NCBI GenBank assembly: GCA_030765055.1
Contig: CM060953.1
Location: 105,777,924-105,841,923 of the forward strand
DNA: 64,000 bases
Source: Mantis religiosa
Lineage: Eukaryota; Arthropoda; Insecta; Mantodea; Mantidae
Direction: 5' to 3'
Under the pieces are notes generated by a model. The model was not told the DNA's origin, searched no databases, and saw only the letters and a list, made by a program, of their open reading frames with translations. Below, in pieces: positions 46,881 through 63,082 of the stretch. The translations under genes were made by a program, and so were the position numbers. Position 1 is the first letter of the stretch. Each line of letters starts with the position of its first letter.

Positions 46881-47616
46881 TTGATCGGTTCGCAGCACAG
46901 AGAGGTCCAAGAGCCACAAGATCCCTTCATTGTTTTATCATAAGGAGCCTCGAACTCAGTTAAAGAAACTTGTTACAAGGGAATTGGGACACAGATAGAC
47001 AAGAACCTGAAAACAATCCAAAAACATTTAAGCAGAACTAGCAATTTAATGTCTGCACTATCGCATTCTTCAAGTGAAAATAAGGATTCACATGGTAATT
47101 CTGTTACCCAAGTTAAAGAAGCCCATCAAAACTTGGAAAATAGATTTAATACGTTATCAAGTGAAATAAACAATCGGATCAAAGATATTATTACCAATTT
47201 TGATCGGACAATAGCAGTTAGCGAGCGCATCGCTAAAGCAGTGGATTCATCGGGCACAGAGATATTATTGAGTGGCCAACTTATTATTCAGCTACAAGCG
47301 TTTCCAGTCAGACTTGGTGACAATGTGTACGTACTCTACAGCTGGCAGGTACTATTCATTTACAGTAGATCGAAGCCTCGGATCATGTGCTATTACGGTG
47401 CCCGAGGAAGAATTGGGTGACGATGGTTTACTTCGTCATCACAAAACCGATATTACAATCATGATAAATAAAGATATCATTCAGAACTTTCCTGTAATTA
47501 TTAAAATGGGCGATTGCATATCATTCGCTCCACCTTCAAATCGCGCGTTGGATCGAGTTACTTTGGATATAATGTTAGTACCTGTGTATAAATTATTATC
47601 TGCTCCAATGCTATAA
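46881..47616 (+). pseudogene. Fiber-like protein of element C, shortened
   Basis: A coiled-coil region (47049-47270) and the C-terminal domain (SGQLIIQLQAFPVR, then a frameshift to 47272-47616 with INKDIIQNFPVIIKMGD) match element A. The phage-tail-type repeats are not recognisable. Confidence 0.7.
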
Positions 47617-47649
47617 ATTGAAAGCAGTCTCTTCATATGATGCCATTTG

Positions 47650-48319
47650 CAAAATGTATAGTGCAAGCATAAGACTACCAGAATCCGTAGCCAAGTATTC
47701 CAAGGCTATACGAGAAATGTTGAGGGCGTTAAAGGGTCATCAGTTCGAGACCCATTGAGTAATTAGCGAAGCCCTACAAACTGTAACAGAACCTCTGCAT
47801 GATATATAAATGCAAAGGAATACAGCAAAGGAGGAAAACCAGATAAAAAGTAATGAGCCAACCGTAAATGAGAAAAGCGAGAAAATAATCAGTTATCTTC
47901 GCAAAGTTCGAAAGAAGGATATACATGAATTAGATACGTGATATGGCATAAGTTACGAAGATGGCAGCTGCATGCTAGGAAACAAGGTCATTGACTTTAT
48001 TAATAACCGAACTCGAGTAGACGAAGAAGCGTATGAGATTACATACGGATTAAGTGAACTAGTCTTTAAGAGGATCCCTGAGATGCAGGTCTATACAGAA
48101 GAGGATTTGGATACTACTTAAAATACTTAACATACTTAAAACAACTCTGGTGCAGCGGCGGAAGTACAGCAAGAATGGGCAGCTGAGAGCAGGCAGTTCC
48201 TACAAGTACAAAAATGTTATACGACCTTTAATGAAAAAACACAAGGGTTTAGGATTGATCATACCCAAGAAATTGAGGAGATAATTCAATAACTCAAATC
48301 GTCTAGGATTATAGCATGA
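47650..48319 (+). pseudogene. DUF8207-like protein of element C, broken
   Basis: Readings such as ISYEDGSCMLGNKVIDFI and YTEEDLDT follow the element A protein, with several stops and a deletion in the conserved C-terminal domain. Its last codons overlap the integrase ATG as ATGA at 48316-48319. Confidence 0.75.
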
Positions 48320-49326
48320 CCCAAATTAAGCAAAATTTAGCTAGTGAACTTCATGCTCCTGCACGGAGGAACATTTTACGACGCAAGATTATCAGTAAAG
48401 GACTACATGATTTGGTGCAGATGGACCTGGTGGACATGATAACGCATGCAAAAGTCAAAAGGAACTTCAAATAATTCCCTACTGCAGTCAACTTCTACTC
48501 TAAAATGGCGTATGCCAAACTATTAAAATCAAGTTGGGGCCCCAAGTTTCAAAGGCTATGGAGGATATACTACAAGATATGAAAACATCTCCTAGGACAG
48601 TACTGAGTGAAAACGGGAAAGAATTTAATACCAAACACTTTAAGTATTTAATGGCAAAGTATAATATCAATCACTACTGTACCTATACGAATGTGAAGGC
48701 TGCAGCTGTGAAACGGTTAGTAAGATCTTCAAAGAATATAAGGTATCGAGAAATTCTAGCTCAAGGATCCGACAAGTTGCTAGATCTCTTACCTAAACTG
48801 ATTGCAAAATACAATGATACTTAGCACACCAATATCCGGATTAAGCCTCGTCAAGTGCAGAAAAGTGATACTCTTTTGTCAGTTTACAACTATGATCAAC
48901 CACCAAAAGAGAAGAGGAGTGCCAGAAAGATTAGTGTTGCTGATTATGTGAGGATATCTAAAAAATAAAGGACATTTTGAAAAGAGGTTTGAACCTTGTG
49001 TTGAAATCTTCCAAGTTGCCAAGATGAATCGAACCAATCCTACTACCTATGTTCTAAAGGATAAGGATGGCGAAGAAATAAAGGGAGCCTTCTACGGTCA
49101 TGAACTTCACTCTTCAATCTCTCCTAAAACTACTTTGGTTGAGAAGATTATTAGGCGTCAAGGAAACACGATGCTGGTGAAGTGGTATGGATTCCCGAAT
49201 AACCAGTGGATTGCCAGGATGGATTTATTGTCAAACAATCACATTAAAATAAAGAACACTGTATTTCAAATTATATATGTGTATTTATTTTTTAAAAAAA
49301 TCCTTATCCATAAGAATTATTTATAA
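48316..49326 (+). pseudogene. Integrase of element C with substituted catalytic residues
   Basis: The first catalytic Asp survives (LVQMDLVDM), but the second is Glu (VLSENGKEF) and the third is Lys (AAAVKRLVRS). Stops at about 48472 and 48822 and a further frame break precede an intact chromodomain-like end (LVEKIIRRQGNTMLVKWYGF). Confidence 0.88.
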
Positions 49327-49439
49327 CATTATATAAATATTTACAAGTAAAATACTAATGAAACACAGGTATTTACAAGTGAAATAAATAAATATATGCA
49401 TAGTGATGAAGATGGGACATGGAGGTTATGACGAAATTG

Positions 49440-52385
49440 CTCAGAAATCTTAAGGGAATAATGGCCCGACACAATCGTTGTATGAGAGCCATTAATAAAC
49501 TTACGCTTAGTGTCTCCTCATTGCAATGCCATTTTATTAATTTCGACTGTGGAGACTTCATGTTTGACGCTTCTGAAGCAAATTTGTTTAACAAAAAATT
49601 TTTTATTCAAATCCAGTAGACACTCGAAATATTTCTCAAAGGTGATTGTCCGCATTCCACCTTTGGTAATCCCCTTCGCCTTCATAGCCGTTTGCTGGTC
49701 ATATTTATAGCTTTAGAACTTTGATCTGCGACCAACATATTCGGTCATCAACCATCCATCCAATTCACCTTTAAGCAACCCAATCTTTTCCTTATTGGCG
49801 GGCTTTATCCTGTATATATTATCGGATGCATAATTTGAAGTATCGAAAAGTTGGGGATGCATTTTCCTTAACTGATATATATCAGAACTAGTTTCCAAAA
49901 TAAATGAATCTGTATCCATATAATCTAGGACACGGTCATTTGGCTGAGGCGCCATTACGTTATAAAAATCATACACAATAAACTTTGAAATCTATAAAAT
50001 CGCCTTGACCGATATAGATTGGTTTGTTTCATTGTTTGCTCATCTCCTTTCTGGACAACTCTATGCCAACTAAGTTTTCATGGAAAAGAATTCTTCTTAT
50101 ATACATTGGACGTGCCGGATATTTCCGTGCTTGTTCCCAGGTAGTTACAATGTGGAAATCAGGGAGTTTACGCACATTTTCCATGAATTTTCCGTACACA
50201 GCATTGTTAATTTTCTTCCAGAGGTTTTGACAAACTTAGAGGTTTCCCTGGCTCGCTTTTCACCATTAATATCAATATAAACATTAAGCCCTTTAGCTTG
50301 GTCAGACGATACCTCCCGATGAATATGTCCCCAAAACAGCCCTAATTCTAAGCACTGCTGCAAGGTTTTATAACGCAAGACATATTTTCTTTTGCTCGTA
50401 AGACTTGCAATCAGTTTCTTGTACTGGCTACCCGGTGGTACCTCGCTCTGGGGACAGAGAGGTGTCGTGGGTGTCGTGGAGGTGGTCAGAATACTCTAGT
50501 TCCACTTCTAGAATATATCATGCCTTGGAGTCTTAGGGTATCCTGGCGAAGTTTATGCTCCCTATTTTGCTGCTCTCAAGCCATCTCAGATTGCCATAAG
50601 GTAATGTGCTATTCTCTGAATTTCCGTGTAAATTATTAGCATCTAAATATGCTAGAAAGTTCCTTTTCTGGTCAGGTTTATAATCTGACATATAGTCGTG
50701 GTTGGCTTTGGAGTTTTTTTGCCTGCAAAGCCCAACACGAATACCTTTCTCGAAAAGTTCTAGCATACTCGGATCCGTTATTAGCTCCAGTTGTTTTCAG
50801 CATGGCATCAAAGGCTAGCGATGGTAAGGTATAATACAATGCGGGGTGCAGAAGGTAGATCTCCAGCGACCAGTCTCTAAACTTTTGGCAGGCGTCCGCT
50901 AAAAGAAGCGTATCGGTCTTCAAATAAAGGTCACTATATTCCCCGAGATACTTTATGTTGAATATGCTACACACCCTAAGTGCACGGGCATATTCCTCTT
51001 CCGAAATGTGTTCGAAAATCTCGATGGGTGGGAGCTTCACTTCTTTGAGTTTTTCGATAGCATATGTATATGTATATTCGGCCTTAGTGACCTTGAAGTC
51101 ATCATCATCTAGCATATCAGCTAAGTTCGATAACTTGTCATCAAGAAACTTGTAGCTTTCGAGGAACATGAGTTGTATGCCCTTGTACCTTTTACTGAAT
51201 GCAATATAGCGCTCCGAAGATAGTGCTGTGCATGAAATGTTCCCATTATCATAAGCCATGTGCCCAATTATGAAGTGGCTATCATAATTGCTTAAGCGGC
51301 GAAAAAATTGGGATGAAATTCGGCAATTTCCTTTTAAGATTCCATTATGCATTGCTCCAAGATATGCTCCAGTCATATAGCAATGGTCCCTCACCCTGAT
51401 ATCGTATATATAAACCTTTCTTGCAAATATGACATTGATCAGCGTTATTGAAATCCGCCTCATTCAGGGGAGTTATTTGCAGCGGCACAATTTGCTTGTA
51501 CACCTCAACGACTTCAGTTCTTCCTTAGTTCAGTGGAGAAGCCATCGAGTGCATGGACACCTCTGAAGAGCTTAAATCTCGACAATGTCTCATCATGTCT
51601 ACATGTAACATTCAGAGCTATAGATGTCGCCTCATGCTCTTGTATGTGTCAGGTCCAGCTGTCTGAGTCTGAGGGCTCTCATGAGTGAACATTCCTCAAA
51701 GCAGATTCGATATTTCTATAAATAACAAATGGTGCTGGGGCTGACTTAAAATATGCATTAAATGACAAACGCTGACCCTGCGCAGGCATTTTGAGTATCT
51801 GACATCTATTACATTCCAGCTTATGCAATCTCAAGGCGTCCTCATTAAGACACCTTATCATGCATGCATGTCATGCACATTTTCTTGTGTTTTGTAGTTA
51901 TCTGACTTCTAATAAGCCTCAATAGAATGAGGCAGTAATGAGACTTCTCACCATCATCGATGATCAGCAGGTTAACCTGAGTAGCCTTCCTCTCAGATGG
52001 TGTGGGAATAGACTCCGTCGAGTTGTTAGCATTCAGAGCAAATAAAGCTATAGATACGATTGGGCTGTGCTTCTCAAAACGCTCAATTTGATCGAACGGG
52101 AAGGGGGATGTAATTCCCTCAAAATTGAATAGTTTGAATAGCAAATCCCCAGGGTACGATTAAGTACGGCAACTATTTATCTTGGCGGGAAATTTTGCAG
52201 CCAGCATGCACCAAGCAAACCCATCATCGTTGTTCTTAATGTTGACAACAGCTAACTTGCGCTTGATGCATGCAGGCTATTCAATATATCCAGAATCACG
52301 AAGAGGATTGTATTCTGCTGCGCAGGTAACCAGCGAGTGGGTTGCGCGAACAAAGTCTTTGAAATGGCTTTCCTTCAAAACAGAC

Positions 52386-52432
<47 letters not shown>

Positions 52433-52748
52433 AATTTCATTTTTCATTGCATAGAGGATATCATCCACGCTAGATGTTTGTTGGATCTCTTTGGTCCTGG
52501 AATTAAAATAAACCATTTCCCCTTGTTCATGGTCAGGTTTTTGAATTAAATGTGAGACGTTCAGTGAACAACTCATTTTTAATCCAGACGTGCTCCTCTT
52601 TAAGGTGGATTCAATTTATCTTATAACGAGAATCGCATTCATCCAGAAACTCGCTGGAGTCCATTATTCCAGCCATATTTTCAATATTTCTATTGAAAAA
52701 ATAACCCTTGATTGCTGACTCTATAGTTTTGCATTCTAGGTCAACATG
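49440..52748 (-). pseudogene. Family B DNA polymerase of element C, broken
   Basis: Pieces collinear with the element A polymerase run from N-terminal LECKTIESA near 52730 to C-terminal CFRSVKHEV near 49580. Motif A is seen as YLDANNLHG (about 50640) and motif C as YMDTDSF (about 49910). The Cys-His region is at 51300-51460. A run of about 41 T (plus strand 52390-52430) puts a long Lys tract in the N-terminal part. Many frame breaks. Confidence 0.88.
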
Positions 52749-52764
52749 ATCACATCTACAAACC

Positions 52765-52825
52765 CTTTTTGCCGGTGATGATAATGATGATTATGATGTT
52801 GATTATGTTGATGATGATGATGATA

Positions 52826-52900
<75 letters not shown>
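52765..52900. repeat. (ATG)n microsatellite
   Basis: About 40 imperfect then perfect triplets abut the end of the element C polymerase remnant. Confidence 0.95.
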
Positions 52901-52901
<1 letters not shown>

Positions 52902-53159
52902 CGGGGATGGGCTGCAAAGGCCTGATGGCCCCGCCGCTGCTTCCTCTTCCCTCGGGTTTCTAGTGTTGTTGGCGGTTGCTGGAGGGAGGTTCTTACATTC
53001 ACCAACGGTGTGACGGGGACTCCTGGAGTCGCACGCCGAAACCTCAGGTGGTGTTGAGCACTGAAGCTGCTGCTGCATGGACAGAGGTTCAGCATCATTA
53101 ATAAAAGAAACAGTCAACCATTACACACTTGTAAAGTACACCGATTATCTTGGTCCCAG
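52901..53159. other. Unassigned GC-richer segment
   Basis: This 260-bp stretch between microsatellites is richer in GC than its neighbours. The open frames through it run into simple repeats and show no family motif. Confidence 0.35.
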
Positions 53160-53329
53160 ATATCCGTAAACAATAATAATAACAACAATAATAATAGTAT
53201 TAATAATAATGATAATAATAATAACAACGATAATGATGATAATAATAATAACAACGTTAATGATGATAATAATAATAACAACGATAGTGATGATAATAGT
53301 AATAAAAACGATAGTGATGATAATAATAA
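53160..53329. repeat. AAT/AAC/GAT imperfect microsatellite, left of the LTR element
   Basis: Triplets AAT, AAC and GAT in irregular order continue in the same style after the LTR element at 55749, so this is one tract split by the insertion. Confidence 0.9.
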
Positions 53330-53821
53330 TGTCACCCGAGCGTCGGAACAGCCTATAGAGTGGGCAAGCAGGAGAAGGGTCGGCGTTCGCCCCGCCCCCT
53401 CGTTTGTCTTATAACATTAAGAAGGGATGGCTGGGACAAAAAACATCACTGCGCCGTCTATTTCTGTTCCACCTGTGTTCTCGAACTTACGGGATATTTC
53501 CCCTAATTGAGAACCTTCCAGATCGGCAAGCGGATCACATATAAGCAACACGTCGTGCAAGAGGAGTCAGTGAGTCAGAGTTCTTGGCAATCAGAGTAAG
53601 AGTTCAGTGCTAGTGTAAGGACGAGAAGACTGTGTATGTGCATCGGAGTTTACGTAATCGCGAGTACAAGTGGAACTTAACGGACGAATTGGTGAACCGT
53701 AATTGTGTGCATTATGTAATTCTCTGTAATTGGCAACTGTTTAACTGTAAGTCGGTGGAAATAAAGAACATTTTTGAGTGGTGTAATTGGACTTTTCATT
53801 TCACGAGCCCACAATGTCACA
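53330..53821 (+). repeat. Left LTR
   Basis: Carries a likely AATAAAG poly(A) signal near 53759 and ends at TCAC/A before the primer binding site. Confidence 0.88.
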
Positions 53822-53849
53822 ATTGGTGTCAGGAGTGCGACATAACACA

Positions 53850-55151
53850 ATGGAGGCAGCATTAGAAAAGATTTTAGCGGAACTGAAAGAAATGAAGACG
53901 GGAAATGAAAACCTCGCTGCAAAAACAGAAGCGGCAAACAACAACCTTACCGCCGAGTTGAAACAAATGAAGACGGCCAACGTCAACATCATCGAGAAGA
54001 TGGAAGAAATGAAAGCCGAATTAACAGCGAAGACGGAAACTGCTAACAACAACTTGGCCACGACAATGACCGCAATGATGGCCGAACTGACAACGGAGAT
54101 GAGGGAGGCGAACGAGGTGCTCGCCGCCAAGTTTGAGGAACGGTTGGCCGGCGTGAGGGATGACGTCACGAATCTGGGCAAGGAGATGGGTCAAGTAGAC
54201 GACCGCCTTCATTACCTAGAGGAAAAGCCCGACAACATCACAAAACCCCTCAGCCACCTGACGGAGGAACACCAGCCTTATGTGTGGACAGAGGACGCCG
54301 AAAACGCTTTCCAGCACCTAAAGGAGACCCTGTGCAGTGCTCCAATTTTGGGTTTCCCACAACCGGGTGGCGCCTTCATTGTGGACACCGACGCTAGCGA
54401 CCATTGCATTGGAGGTGTCCCATCGCAGATCCAGGACTGCCATGAGCGGGTGATAGCCTACTACAGCAAGACGCTATCCAAGGCAGAGAAGAACTACTGC
54501 GTCACCCGACGAGAATTATTGGCGGTAGTAAAGACCTTGGAGCACTTCCATAAGTACCTGTACGGTCAGCCATTCCACCTGAGGACTGACCTTTCCGCGC
54601 TAACCTGGCTATTGAGCTTTAAGAACCTGGAAGGCCAGACGGCACTTTGGGTCCAGAGGCTGCAGGAGCACGACTTCACCTCGGAACATCATAGAGGGAA
54701 GAGCCACGGTAACGCAGACGCCATGTCCCGAAGACCCTGTCCAGTAGAGTGCCGCCAGTGCACAAGAGTGGAAGAGAGGGAGCGTGCCGCAGCAGTCCGA
54801 GTAGTTGTGGCAGTGCCTGCGGACGGCTGGGATAGCGTAAGCCTGAGGAGGGAGCAGCTGGCGGACGCAGACTTGGGGCCACTCTTGAGGGAAGTGGAGG
54901 CAGGGACAAGACCAACCTGGGAGGACATCGCAACATGGGGCGCCACCTACAAGCCGTACTGGGCCCAATGGGACTCGTTGAAGACCAGAGAGGGCGTGCT
55001 GTTCCGGGTATGGGAGTCACCCAATGGGAAGACGCAGAGAGAACAGTTGGTACTTCCCCGGAGTAAGGTCCCGGAAGTCTTGGAGGAAGTGTACGCCGGT
55101 ACCTCGGGAGGACACCTGGGAGTGAACCGAACGATTGACAAACTTTGGTAG
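53850..55151 (+). CDS. Gag N-terminus fused in frame to RNase H and integrase zinc region
   Basis: From ATG 53850 the frame is open for about 433 codons. The first 130 residues are a long coiled coil with repeated NLAAKTE, NLTAELKQ and NLATTM phrases, like gypsy-group Gag. At about 54238 this joins directly to the RT connection and RNase H domain (VWTEDAENAFQHLKE, IVDTDASDHCIGG, ETLCSAPILGFPQP, TRRELLAVV, LRTDLSALTWLL, HRGKSHGNADAMSRRP). After that come about 100 residues leading to the integrase H2C2 start (GGHLGVNRTIDKLW), which ends at TAG 55149-55151. Protease and catalytic RT are deleted exactly in frame. It cannot be autonomous; a chimeric protein could still be made. Confidence 0.85.
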   Translation: MEAALEKILAELKEMKTGNENLAAKTEAANNNLTAELKQMKTANVNIIEKMEEMKAELTAKTETANNNLATTMTAMMAELTTEMREANEVLAAKFEERLAGVRDDVTNLGKEMGQVDDRLHYLEEKPDNITKPLSHLTEEHQPYVWTEDAENAFQHLKETLCSAPILGFPQPGGAFIVDTDASDHCIGGVPSQIQDCHERVIAYYSKTLSKAEKNYCVTRRELLAVVKTLEHFHKYLYGQPFHLRTDLSALTWLLSFKNLEGQTALWVQRLQEHDFTSEHHRGKSHGNADAMSRRPCPVECRQCTRVEERERAAAVRVVVAVPADGWDSVSLRREQLADADLGPLLREVEAGTRPTWEDIATWGATYKPYWAQWDSLKTREGVLFRVWESPNGKTQREQLVLPRSKVPEVLEEVYAGTSGGHLGVNRTIDKLW

Positions 55152-55256
55152 CGCTACTTCTGGCTGAGACTCCGAGCAGATGCTGCTGGTACATCTGGAC
55201 CGCCTGGCACGCTACGATGGTGCTGTTCGGGACGACCAGCTTTGAGGAGGGAGCAG

Positions 55257-55748
55257 TGTCACCCGAGCGTCGGAACACCCTATAGAGTGGGCAAGCAAGA
55301 GAAGGGTCGGCGTTCGCTCAACCCCCTCGCTTGTCTTATAGCGTTAAGAAGGGATGGCTGGGACAAGAAACATCACTGCCCCGTCTCCTTCTGTTCCACT
55401 TGTGTTCTCGAACTTACGGGATATTTCCCCTAATTGAGAACCTACCAGATCAGCAAGCGTATCCTATATAAGCACTACGTCGTGCAAGAGGAGTTAGTGA
55501 GTCAGAGTTCTTGGCAATCAGCGTAAGAGTTCAGTGCTAGTGTAAGGACGAGAAGACTGTATATGTGCATCGGAGTTGACGTAATCGCGAGTGCAAGTGG
55601 AACTTAATGGACGAACTGGTGAACCGTAATTGTGTGCATTACGTAATTTTGTGTAATTGGCAAGTGTTTAACTGTAAGTCGGTGGAAATAAAGAACATTT
55701 TTGAGTGGTGAAATTGGACTTTTCATTTCACGAGCCCGCAAAGTCACA
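55257..55748 (+). repeat. Right LTR
   Basis: Direct copy of 53330-53821 with scattered substitutions, followed at once by AAT/AAC triplets. Confidence 0.88.
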
Positions 55749-60219
<4,471 letters not shown>

Positions 60220-60275
60220 CTTGCGAAAGAACATTTTTCCTTGAAAAGTGTCAGCACTTGCATTACAATGGGGTA

Positions 60276-60313
<38 letters not shown>

Positions 60314-60610
60314 AGAATGGAGTATACCATCATTTCGATTCTGCAACCACTGGAGCTCAGTGCTATAACCTCAATGAAAGTAAACTCACGTCTCCAACTA
60401 AACGCCATCTTCGAAGCCTTTCGGTGGAGGTATGATATAATTCGCCCTTGGCAAAACGGGTGACGGTTGGCTAGGTTCCACTCCGTATGCCGGTGGCAAA
60501 CCGTCGCAGCTGGGGCTTCATTGGAGTCGCTTGCTGGTGTTTTGGGTTTTCTGCCAGTCAGGGGCATTGATTGAACCAGTTCTTCTTTGGGTACATTGTT
60601 ACCTGAAATA
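60220..60610 (-). other. Exon-like or retroposed block next to a poly(A) run
   Basis: On the minus strand a splice-acceptor-like ATTATTTCAG|GTAAC at about 60597-60610 leads into ATG 60567 and about 85 open codons (TGRKPKTPASDSNEAP and onward) that are richer in GC than the flanks, ending at a T run (A run on plus at 60282-60311). I do not recognise the product. It may be an exon of an unknown gene or part of a retroposon. Confidence 0.35.
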
Positions 60611-61471
60611 ATAATATTTAGGGAAAGTCATGGATCGTTAATAATTTTTCCGTAATTAAGAATATCTTTTGAGTACAATCAAGCATATATAGCTTTTTTT
60701 TTAAATAGCTATCTTTTAGCATATTCGTTTTTCTGAGCTTAAGTATAATTTAGTTTACATCAACATGAATTCCAAGCAGTACAACTGTTAAAAATACTTA
60801 AATATGATTAATGGAAATACAAAAGTTATACCTTAAAGCCATAATACCAAGCAGCACTTGTTATATTACCATTTTAATTCATTAGGTAATGCAAGCGATC
60901 AGTGACTTTTGAATGAATTTTAATGGTTAAAATTTCTCAAAAGCAATTAATGGAAATGAAAACAGACTTAACATTTTCTTTAACAACTATCCTAGTAGGA
61001 GATCTTCTTCAGAGTCGTTCTATCTTGTTTTAAACGATGCAGTGAATGTTTATTCCATGTAATTTTTTTCTTTAAACTTTTTAAGCATTCCTTAGGTTCT
61101 CCTTTCGAAATGACAAATGACCATTTGGTTTCTTATTATAGAAATTTCAAAAGTACTGCAGAAGTAAACATCTTTATATTCACGCTATAGGAAGCCCAAT
61201 TTTAAATTTCAAAGTTATATTCAACGTAATTTTCACTGGCTGGAAAATTTCGCTGAAAAACTTCAATGTATTGCTTCAATACGCTAAATAAAGATTTCCT
61301 ATGTTTCCTTTTCTCGGATAAAACTGATAATTCATTTAATATTTTTTTCCCGTCTAAATAAGCACTTTCTCTAATTGCACTTTGTAATTATAAGAATGAA
61401 ACAGCTTACCTTTTTTATAAATGAAAATTGGATGAATTTCCTGAAATAAAATTGCTCTGGTCTCCTAGGAC
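60611..61471. other. Unassigned AT-rich DNA
   Basis: Nothing recognisable. Confidence 0.4.
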
Positions 61472-61483
61472 AGTCTTCTGTTG

Positions 61484-61700
61484 CGTTCAAGATGTCGTGA
61501 GTTCGAATCTCGGTCAGGGTGGGTTACCTGAATAAGGTTTTTTCCAGGGTTTTCCCTTATCCTCAAAGGCGAATATCAGGTAACTCTAAAGCTCTATTGA
61601 CCCTGGGCTCATTTGAACATCATTTCACCCATTCCATTCATCGTCCGACATGACTTAACGTTGGAGGACGTAAATTACAAAAAAAAAAAAAAAAAAAAAA
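61484..61700 (+). mobile_element. SINE with poly(A) tail and perfect target-site duplication
   Basis: The 217-bp unit is flanked by AGTCTTCTGTTG on both sides (61472-61483 and 61701-61712). It has a B-box-like GAGTTCGAATCTC near its start, a body with GGTTTTTTCCAGGGTTTTCC and GGCGAATATCAGGTAA, and a tail of about 20 A. The body wording recalls Talua-type SINEs described from termites and relatives; this is from memory and should be tested. The tRNA head appears to lack its A-box, so the copy is probably 5' truncated. Confidence 0.82.
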
Positions 61701-61712
61701 AGTCTTCTGTTG

Positions 61713-63082
61713 AATGCGGCAAACTGTGTAATGATTTTATCAGACAAGCGTTTTTATAATGGCTTCAAACTCCTCTTCCACTCCAGGTCTAGGAGGGGAC
61801 CCCGCTACCAGTCCAGGAGCATAGTTTTGGCGCTTTTCGAACTCACCCTCCACCAACACGCATCGACAACCATTCTATGAGCTATTCTTTCCTTTGAGTC
61901 ATCTTTTTTATACAATTAAATAAAACGAATGATAACGCTGGACTATATGGTTTAATTATATGAAGATTTAACTGAAATTAATATGGAGGAACTAAACAAA
62001 TACATCTGTTTCGCTTTGTCAAGATATATAGTTCTTATATTTAGAAAAAAGAAAGGAAAAAGTAGTTTCATTGAGAAAGCTTATGTTTCTTATATCTGAC
62101 CACGATGCCGGAAGGTGTATTTAATTAAGCTTTTTAGCATAATCTCTAGAGATAGCATAGTATTTTCCTTTGAATACTACATTTGTAAGTTTTCTGTTAG
62201 GGTGGTTCAAAGTTTAAGTTTGTCGAATCCATTCACACAACTTTCTGCTTTTAGATATACTAATTTATTTTTCTATTATTAAAAACAATTTCAGTTTGAT
62301 GCCAAGCCTAACATATCAATATCTTAAGATTTATTTAAAACTCTCTCTGACATTCGAACCAAGGTCCTAGTTGCGTATATACACTTTCTTTCACTGTATT
62401 ATCATTATTCAACATTACAATTATCGCATCAGAACCGATAATCGAACCATGGTTCTGTAGGACACGGAATCATAAAGATTTTGCACTCCATGTTAAATAA
62501 AAAGAACCATGCTTTGTCTAAATCAGGAAATGGATCAAAATTATAGAATTCGGATGACAATGGCACTCGTACTGTCTATCCCTGTACATATTTTAACATA
62601 CATATCAGTGAAATAGTCTACTGTACATACTTAAATTTAATAGCTTAAAACTGCTTAGAATAACACTACAACATATGTGGTTACAGCATTTAATTAATCG
62701 CATCTTGTGCATTACCGTTAACAATATTTGCAACTCTCGTCTTCATCATAAATTTACTCAAAATATCTAAAGCATTTAATTCAGAAAATTCTATTAAATT
62801 CTTATTCTTTCTATTAAACATTTTGCCTTGCTCTCTCTATGCCCCTCAGGCTTTTTCGGCATTTCCATAAAATATAAAGAATTTTAAATAGATTCAAATC
62901 CAAATTTTCGAATGTTAATATTAAAATCTTCATCTAATATCATCTCAGAATAAGCATATTCGTTCCTCAACAATTCTATAGTTATATCTTGCTCTAGTTG
63001 TTTATAAAGGATAGGTTATAAAAGCGTGAGGGAAAAGGAGGATATATTTTATTCTATATACTTATCTCTAATATAATCCATA
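61713..63082. other. Unassigned AT-rich DNA with one interspersed repeat
   Basis: The only structure seen is the repeat at 62115-62380. No gene is recognised. Confidence 0.4.
62115..62380 (+). repeat. Interspersed repeat shared with 35200-35470
   Basis: Diverged copy in the same orientation, ending with GAACCAAGGTCCTAG. The family is unknown and no ends or target duplications are clear. Confidence 0.6.

Larger units (their letters stand above)
41400..52750. mobile_element. Third Polinton, element C, heavily decayed relative of A
   Basis: The gene order and strands are the same as in element A: Cys/His gene, 160-residue ORF, MCP, minor capsid, protease, pX-like, PLA2, ATPase, fiber, DUF8207, integrase, PolB. 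Every gene carries stops, frameshifts or deletions. Protein similarity to A is clear but well short of identity, so C is a separate family of the same lineage and not a duplicate of A. No terminal inverted repeats were found; the right end stops at the first codons of PolB next to a microsatellite. Confidence 0.9.
53330..55748 (+). mobile_element. Internally deleted Ty3/gypsy-like LTR retrotransposon
   Basis: Two direct repeats of 492 bp, both starting TGTCACCCGAGCG, bound the element (53330-53821 and 55257-55748). They differ at roughly 30 positions, about 6 percent by eye. A probable primer binding site (TGGTGTCAGGAGTGCGAC) follows the left LTR and a purine tract (GAGGAGGGAGCAG) precedes the right one. 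Only 1.4 kb of interior remains, where 4 kb or more is usual. Protease, RT and most of integrase are absent. Confidence 0.9.

Noticed and set aside
52736..53117. His- and Ser-repeat open frames
   Set aside because: Produced by the (ATG)n microsatellite; flanking residues match no family.
54676..55278. 200-codon minus-strand ORF in the LTR element
   Set aside because: Antisense shadow of the RNase H region, no motif.
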